This document shows, piece by piece, positions 6,622 through 10,254 of a DNA stretch of 10,254 nucleotides. Position 1 is the stretch's first letter. Every line of letters starts with the position of its first letter. The translations under genes and the position numbers were made by a program. The stretch is from Actinomycetes bacterium. GTDB lineage: Bacteria; Actinomycetota; Acidimicrobiia; Acidimicrobiales; RAAP-2. The notes under the pieces are model-generated. The model was not told the origin of the DNA. It made no database searches and saw nothing but the letters and a program-made list of their open reading frames with translations. The DNA lies in contig JAJXTB010000095.1 of the NCBI GenBank assembly GCA_021784205.1, forward strand, positions 1 through 10,254. Direction: 5' to 3'.

Positions 6622-7524
6622 ATGACGAACTCATCTGACACCACCACCGAGACCACCCTCAGCGCCGCTCGCTGGCAGACCTGGCACGAGGATGGCCTGC
6701 CCGAGAACCTCGCCACGCGCCTGCGCGCCACCGGCGTCTACAGCGAGGCTGCCATTGAGACCGTCACCGGCCTCGCCGGCGAGCTCGAGGCGCTCCTCGA
6801 GCACCACGCCCCGCTTCGAGCGATCGACTACTTCCTCGCAGAGCCAACCCTCTGGGCCGAGCGCCTCGATCGCTGGGCCAGCCTGCAGGTGCTCGAGCGC
6901 CTGAGCCAGCTGAGCGGTCCTGGTCTGCGGCGACCGCGCTGGGAGGCGCCCTCGCGGAACCTGCGCCGGCGCACCTTCACCGAGGTGGAGTCCGGACTCG
7001 TTCGCCACAGCGCACTCGGCTCGGTCGTTCGCTGCGCGAGCGTTGGCGCGCTCGACACCGGACTCGCCAGCGGAGAGCTGAACCGGTTCCGTGGAAGCGC
7101 AGTCCTGTGGGACGAGACCGGCACCGTCTGTGCCGTGATGACACCGGGGACTGAGCGCGAGTCGAGCTTCGGCTACCCCGTGGCCGCTCCGCGACGCCTC
7201 GAGGTGGCGGTCTGGGCGCGGGCGTCGCTCACGCGCCTGGCCGACGGCGCCCCATCGGACTCCCTGCTCCTCTACGGGGGACGCTCTAGCGACCCCGGCA
7301 AGGTCCAGTCCTCGATCCTCATGGTGGTGCGCAAGGCCCTCGTGCGCGCCGGACTCGGCGAGGACCCCACCGTCACTCCCCTCTCGGTGCGCAACACCGC
7401 TGGTCGGCGCGTCTACGACGAGCACGGTCTCGAGGCCGCGGCGGCCTTCCTCGGGCATCAGGACCTCATGAGTGTGGCTCGTGAGATCGGCATTCGCGAT
7501 CACCTACCGGCCCGCCAACGGTGA
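6622..7524 (+). CDS. Tyrosine-recombinase-like protein B, catalytic residues apparently lost
   Basis: The protein has 300 residues. The C-terminal half has the layout of a phage-integrase/Xer catalytic domain: ALDTGLASGELNRFRGS (144-159) corresponds to the GLRxxEL segment, and PLSVRNTAGRRVYDEHGLEA with AFLGHQDLMSV (about 253-285) corresponds to HxLRHT...LGHxxL. The first catalytic Arg is replaced (A149), the His of HxxR is not seen, R257 and H279 remain, and no Tyr appears where the nucleophile is expected (about 288). It is therefore probably not a working recombinase alone; DNA binding or partnering with protein C is possible. The ATG at 6622 was chosen (a GTG at 6616 is the alternative); no clear Shine-Dalgarno is visible. 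It follows gene A by 52 bp and precedes gene C by 34 bp. The C-terminal motif GLEAAAAFLG matches GVEAAAEALG in C. The fold is fairly sure; inactivity is inferred from motifs. Confidence 0.7.
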   Translation: MTNSSDTTTETTLSAARWQTWHEDGLPENLATRLRATGVYSEAAIETVTGLAGELEALLEHHAPLRAIDYFLAEPTLWAERLDRWASLQVLERLSQLSGPGLRRPRWEAPSRNLRRRTFTEVESGLVRHSALGSVVRCASVGALDTGLASGELNRFRGSAVLWDETGTVCAVMTPGTERESSFGYPVAAPRRLEVAVWARASLTRLADGAPSDSLLLYGGRSSDPGKVQSSILMVVRKALVRAGLGEDPTVTPLSVRNTAGRRVYDEHGLEAAAAFLGHQDLMSVAREIGIRDHLPARQR

Positions 7525-7540
7525 GTGCACGGATCTGACC

Positions 7541-7558
7541 GACCGGCACGGTGCGGTC
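7541..7558 (+). repeat. Imperfect inverted repeat abutting the ATG of gene C
   Basis: GACC-G-GCAC-G-GTGC-GGTC pairs with a single bulged G and ends one base before the ATG at 7559. It is short and could be chance in such GC-rich DNA. Its position directly before a start codon resembles the larger palindrome before gene A. Confidence 0.25.
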
Positions 7559-8458
7559 ATGGAGTCCACACCACAGGCCGGAGACTGGAGCAAGGTTCGC
7601 GGTCAAGGTCTTAGAGCCGAGCTCGCCGTCGTACGGGAGATCTGGGCACAGCAGCCGAGATCCGTCTCGACGAGGGAACGCCTCGGAGGGCTGATCGAAC
7701 GCTTCGCCACCCGCCTGGAGGTGACCGAGGTGACCTCGCTGCTTGCCGTCACGCGCGAGCACTGTGAGGGCTTCATCTGGGCCAAGACGCGCCGCCAGCA
7801 CAACCCCTCGCTCGCCACCGCCCACCTACGCCGCAGCGCCCTCACGGGCCTCTTCGCCGCGCTCCGTCAGGTCGAGCCGGGCTTGGTTGACCCGACCGTG
7901 GCCCTTTCGCTGCCGAGCAAGACCGAGCGCCGGGTGCGGCCCCTCAGTGACGCCGAGATAACGCGCGTACGCATCGCGGCCCTCGGACGGGTGCGCTCCT
8001 CACGGCGCGCCGCCCTGAGCGTCGCACTCGCCGAAGCGGGTGCGACCACCGGAGAGATCGCGCAGATCCAGTGGCGTGACGTCGATCTGGGTAGCGGGAC
8101 GGTCGATCTGCCCGGCGCGATGCCGATCCAGCCCCGCACGGGTCATCTCAGCTCCTGGGGACGGGGCGTCCTCACCCGCATCCACCACGACGCCCGACCG
8201 CGTCCCGAGGAGTTCGTGGTCCCGCGTCGAGTCGGGTACGCCGATCCTCACAGCGCCCAGGCCGCGATGGCGAACCTGCTCACCAAGGTCCTCGCCGCAG
8301 CCGGCGTCACCGGGCCGGGCGTACGGCCGGGTTCTCTTCGCCTCTGGGGCGCTCGCCAGGTGCTCGTCCGCTTCGGCGTCGAGGCGGCGGCCGAGGCGCT
8401 CGGGGTGACGAGCCTCGACGTCGCCCGTCGTGCCCTCAGCGTGGAGGAGGACCTCTAG
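7559..8458 (+). CDS. Tyrosine-recombinase-like protein C, catalytic residues apparently lost
   Basis: The protein has 299 residues from ATG 7559. The N-terminal part (about 20-115) looks like a core-binding domain, with TREHCEGFIWAKT, SLATAHLRRSALTGLF and VDPT. RPLSDAEITRVR (127-138) then opens the catalytic domain. AGATTGEIAQIQWRDVDL (160-177) matches the GLRxxELxxLxWxDVDL segment but has Thr where the first catalytic Arg belongs. GSLRLWGARQVLVRFGVEAAAEALG (about 258-282) keeps an Arg but lacks the His, and LGVTSLDVARRAL lacks both the second His and the Tyr. A DNA-binding or structural role is more likely than recombination. The ATG has no good Shine-Dalgarno. A GTG at 7472 with AGGA 8 nt upstream would overlap gene B by 53 bp and is a real alternative. 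The stop overlaps the GTG of gene D by one base, indicating coupled expression. Confidence 0.72.
   Translation: MESTPQAGDWSKVRGQGLRAELAVVREIWAQQPRSVSTRERLGGLIERFATRLEVTEVTSLLAVTREHCEGFIWAKTRRQHNPSLATAHLRRSALTGLFAALRQVEPGLVDPTVALSLPSKTERRVRPLSDAEITRVRIAALGRVRSSRRAALSVALAEAGATTGEIAQIQWRDVDLGSGTVDLPGAMPIQPRTGHLSSWGRGVLTRIHHDARPRPEEFVVPRRVGYADPHSAQAAMANLLTKVLAAAGVTGPGVRPGSLRLWGARQVLVRFGVEAAAEALGVTSLDVARRALSVEEDL
8443..8450 (+). promoter_or_regulatory. Strong Shine-Dalgarno for gene D
   Basis: GGAGGAGG ends 7 nt before the GTG at 8458. It lies inside the last codons of gene C and fixes the start of gene D, where TAGTG joins the stop of C to the start of D. Confidence 0.75.
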
Positions 8459-9789
8459 TGACTCGACATCGCCCGCCCAGCGTGGCTGAGCAGCTCGACG
8501 CCCTTTTCGCCAGTCCCCTGATCCACGACCTGGCCGCGGAGCTCGGGGATCTCGGTCGGCGCACCCGCCGACATCCCCTGGCGATGCACCTGGCCTACGG
8601 GGCGATGGCGCGCATCTACCGCTCGGCCAACCGCCTAGACGCTGAACTGCTGAGCGGCGACACGTGGCAGCGCGTCCTCGAGCGCTACAACGAGGGCGCC
8701 GCACACCACCCGGGCGGCGTCGTGATGAAGGCGACCACGCCGCCCCTGCTCGCCGACACCTACCGCCACGTGCGCGACCACCTCACGCACGATGAGAACC
8801 TCGAGACACTCCAGCTCGCCTTCACGACTCACTCGGTGGCCCTCGCCCAGCGGATCGGCTTGCTCGTGCCCCAGGGGGGCTCGCGAACGAGACCCCACCC
8901 GCGCCGCACGATCTACGGCGACGGCACCATCGTGCGCCCCCTCTACAACCGGGCCGAGCAGGGCCGCCAGGATCCTGATGCGCAGGAACACGCCCGCCAC
9001 GACGGACAGATCTACGGCAACAACCTGGTCGCCATCGCGGTGCGCGGAGAGGCGGTCCAACAACGCGTCATCCTCGCCGTCGGCCGGGTGCAGCAGCGTG
9101 GACACGAGGCCGACGAGGCCATCCGCCTCATCCGCCAGGTCCACGCCGTCGCCGGCGATGCCATCCAGGCCGTCGTCTATGACGGGGCCTTCCGTGGGGT
9201 GCACCACGAGATCCTGATGAGCGAGCTGGGTCTTCTCGTCGTCAACAAGGTCCACGCCGGCAGGCGCGATGGGGACCAGCGCGTGCACCGCCAGATCCCC
9301 CTAGGCGCCTCACGGCACGTGATTCGCGGTCGAGTCTGCGAGCACTCCCTAGTCGCCTCCAACGGCTCCGTCCACGAGGTCAGCCTCGACGACGCGGGCC
9401 AGCTGGTCCTCTCGGATCCCCTGAGGCGCCAACAGGTGCGCCGCTACCAGCGCGGCGGGGGCGGCTGGCGCTTCAGCCTCGGTGTGGTGGTGCCGTGTCC
9501 AAGGGGGTCGTACGTCACGTGGATCAGCCCGCACCCTCAGGCCGGAGAGCGCGGCCACGGCCGACCTGATCAGTTGCGACTACTGCCCGAGTCGGATCCC
9601 CACTTCCAGCGCCTCTACGGACTGCGCAACGACAGCGAGTCGATCAACCGCGGGTACAAGCGGACGCTGATCGCCGACCGGGCGGCAACTCGGGGTTGGA
9701 GAAGGCAAGGGCTCGACATGACTTCATGGAGTGTTCTGATGAACTCACTCGCCCTGTCGATGAGCTACCTCGAGCAGTCTCCGCAGTAA
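8458..9789 (+). CDS. DDE-type transposase-like protein D, paralogue of A
   Basis: The protein has 443 residues and a GTG start. Motif order matches protein A: an N-terminal helical region with HPLAMHLAYGAMARIYRSAN (A has RPQALG...FGSAN), ALAQRIGLL (A has LAQSIGLL), RTIYGDGTIVRPL (D155), QQRVILAVGRV, QAVVYDGAF (D242) and LRNDSESINRGYK (E394). The three acidic residues are in place for a DDE nuclease fold, so it may be catalytically competent. It lacks the long basic insertion and basic tail of A and is 59 residues shorter. It overlaps gene C by one base with a strong Shine-Dalgarno, so it is probably made together with C in a fixed ratio. It ends 27 bp before the convergent PIN-like gene, where composition changes sharply. 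The closest IS family is not recognised, and a non-transposition role within the B-C-D unit remains possible. Confidence 0.75.
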   Translation: MTRHRPPSVAEQLDALFASPLIHDLAAELGDLGRRTRRHPLAMHLAYGAMARIYRSANRLDAELLSGDTWQRVLERYNEGAAHHPGGVVMKATTPPLLADTYRHVRDHLTHDENLETLQLAFTTHSVALAQRIGLLVPQGGSRTRPHPRRTIYGDGTIVRPLYNRAEQGRQDPDAQEHARHDGQIYGNNLVAIAVRGEAVQQRVILAVGRVQQRGHEADEAIRLIRQVHAVAGDAIQAVVYDGAFRGVHHEILMSELGLLVVNKVHAGRRDGDQRVHRQIPLGASRHVIRGRVCEHSLVASNGSVHEVSLDDAGQLVLSDPLRRQQVRRYQRGGGGWRFSLGVVVPCPRGSYVTWISPHPQAGERGHGRPDQLRLLPESDPHFQRLYGLRNDSESINRGYKRTLIADRAATRGWRRQGLDMTSWSVLMNSLALSMSYLEQSPQ

Positions 9790-9816
9790 TCTCTCAAGGA
9801 CCAGGACGGCCAGTCG
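9790..9816. other. 27-bp convergent junction
   Basis: This short space lies between the stop of gene D and the stop of the PIN-like gene. I see no hairpin-plus-T terminator, and no copy of GGATCCGCC or of the GGCGATTGCCC repeat. If genes A-D are one element, its right end should lie about here, but no matching terminal repeat was found. Confidence 0.5.
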
Positions 9817-10233
9817 CTATTTGATAGGAACTCGAAGTTCCTGGATCTTGGCCTCGGTAACTTGAAACACCCACGGACCTGGTCCTGCCTTAAGAATCTC
9901 CCTTTCGATCTTCTCCCATCGCGTCACAAGTAGAACGAACTTCTCCCAGCTAGTTCGATCTTTCTTCGCGCTAACGTTGAACATTCGGATGCCGTTGTTC
10001 GTAAGGGCAAGAAGTTCAGCGGGTTTCTCCCTGATCCGTTTGTCTTGTGTGATGACAACCAAATCAAGACCTTGCTTGCCAATTACGGACAGCCACTCTT
10101 CATCCTTCGTCCCCCTCGGCACCTGAGGAAGATTCCGATGTCCCGGGTAGCACACATCCTCACGAACCGCGTCGAACGCCTTCCCCACGGGGATCGTGTC
10201 TTCGTCGAAGAAATATAGGAGCCGCGGCGTCAT
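9817..10233 (-). CDS. PIN-like domain nuclease, probable toxin of a toxin-antitoxin pair
   Basis: The protein has 138 residues. RLLYFFDEDTIP (D10, E11, D12), GTKDEEWLSV (D44, E45) and DLVVITQDKRI (D64) give the spaced acidic residues of PIN-like RNases, in the single-domain variety that opens with an FFDED-type strand (DUF5615/PIN_10-like). Such proteins cleave RNA and are usually held inactive by a partner encoded just upstream. The C-terminal third (about 90-138) is charged with WEKFVLLVTRWEKIE, probably helical. The ATG at 10231-10233 overlaps a TGA in another frame (ATGA), as expected for an antitoxin-toxin junction. GGGGAG lies 14 nt upstream, too far to be a strong site, which fits translational coupling. 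Base composition is clearly less GC-rich than the A-D block. The family is probable; toxin function is inferred. Confidence 0.7.
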   Translation of the reverse strand: MTPRLLYFFDEDTIPVGKAFDAVREDVCYPGHRNLPQVPRGTKDEEWLSVIGKQGLDLVVITQDKRIREKPAELLALTNNGIRMFNVSAKKDRTSWEKFVLLVTRWEKIEREILKAGPGPWVFQVTEAKIQELRVPIK

Positions 10234-10254
10234 CCCGTTGCAGCCAGCTCCCCT
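10230..10254 (-). CDS. Possible C-terminal end of an antitoxin gene (partial)
   Basis: On the minus strand, seven codons (GELAATG) lead into a TGA whose last two bases lie within the ATG of the PIN-like gene. A 4-bp ATGA overlap is common between antitoxin and toxin genes. Only 25 bp are visible, so this is a positional inference and not recognition of a family. Confidence 0.3.

Noticed and set aside
6631..7503. 290-codon minus-strand frame opposite protein B
   Set aside because: It is an antisense shadow in very GC-rich DNA. The plus-strand frame has integrase-fold motifs shared with protein C.
8635..9288. 217-codon minus-strand frame opposite protein D
   Set aside because: It is antisense to the YGDG and VVYD motifs of the DDE-like gene and has no recognisable motif.
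4916..9816. Terminal repeats for a whole A-D element: GAGCTGGCC near 4920 against the reverse complement of 9790-9816
   Set aside because: Only a short gapped match (CGA-CTGGCC) is seen and there is no matching target duplication; this is within chance.
1..10254. CRISPR array, tRNA or rRNA
   Set aside because: No regularly spaced repeats, tRNA cloverleaf or rRNA-like sequence was seen on reading the window. Nearly all of it is accounted for by protein-coding frames.

Overview
This is a high-GC bacterial window, probably from an actinobacterium. That placement rests only on the G/C-rich third positions, GTG starts and protein style; there is no rRNA or other taxonomic marker. It reads as an accessory or defence-island segment with three blocks of different base composition. 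The left block (1 to about 3.8 kb, minus strand) is moderately GC-rich. The middle block (about 4.06 to 9.79 kb, plus strand) is very GC-rich. The right end (9.8 kb onward, minus strand) is clearly lower in GC.

Left block: one very long minus-strand gene enters from beyond position 1 and starts at a GTG at 3779. It encodes a single-polypeptide restriction-modification enzyme of the type ISP kind: an Mrr-like nuclease, a superfamily 2 DEAH translocase and an adenine-specific (NPPY) methyltransferase in order. The target-recognition end lies outside the window. Divergent to it, across about 280 bp containing a nested palindrome, is a 271-residue protein with an N-terminal GIY-YIG nuclease and a C-terminal RAMA-type domain. 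This pairing suggests a second, possibly modification-sensing, nuclease beside the R-M enzyme.

Middle block: four same-strand genes follow in the order A, B, C, D. A and D are divergent paralogues with a DDE-transposase-like layout (YGDG, VVYD and a late ES motif). B and C are paralogues with a tyrosine-recombinase fold signature in which the catalytic Arg I and the nucleophilic Tyr are not found. C and D overlap by one base with a strong Shine-Dalgarno, so they are probably translationally coupled. Gene A is preceded by a perfect palindrome that buries its Shine-Dalgarno. It is also bracketed by a 15-bp imperfect inverted repeat with an ACA trinucleotide outside each end, so A may be a separate insertion sequence of about 1.65 kb. 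Whether A-D form one mobile system, or an insertion sequence sitting beside an older B-C-D unit, cannot be settled from this sequence. It is the most interesting question here.

Right end: a 138-residue PIN-like nuclease, probably the toxin of a toxin-antitoxin pair, runs convergently and ends 27 bp from gene D. Its ATG overlaps a TGA in another frame, consistent with the last codons of an upstream antitoxin gene cut by the window edge.
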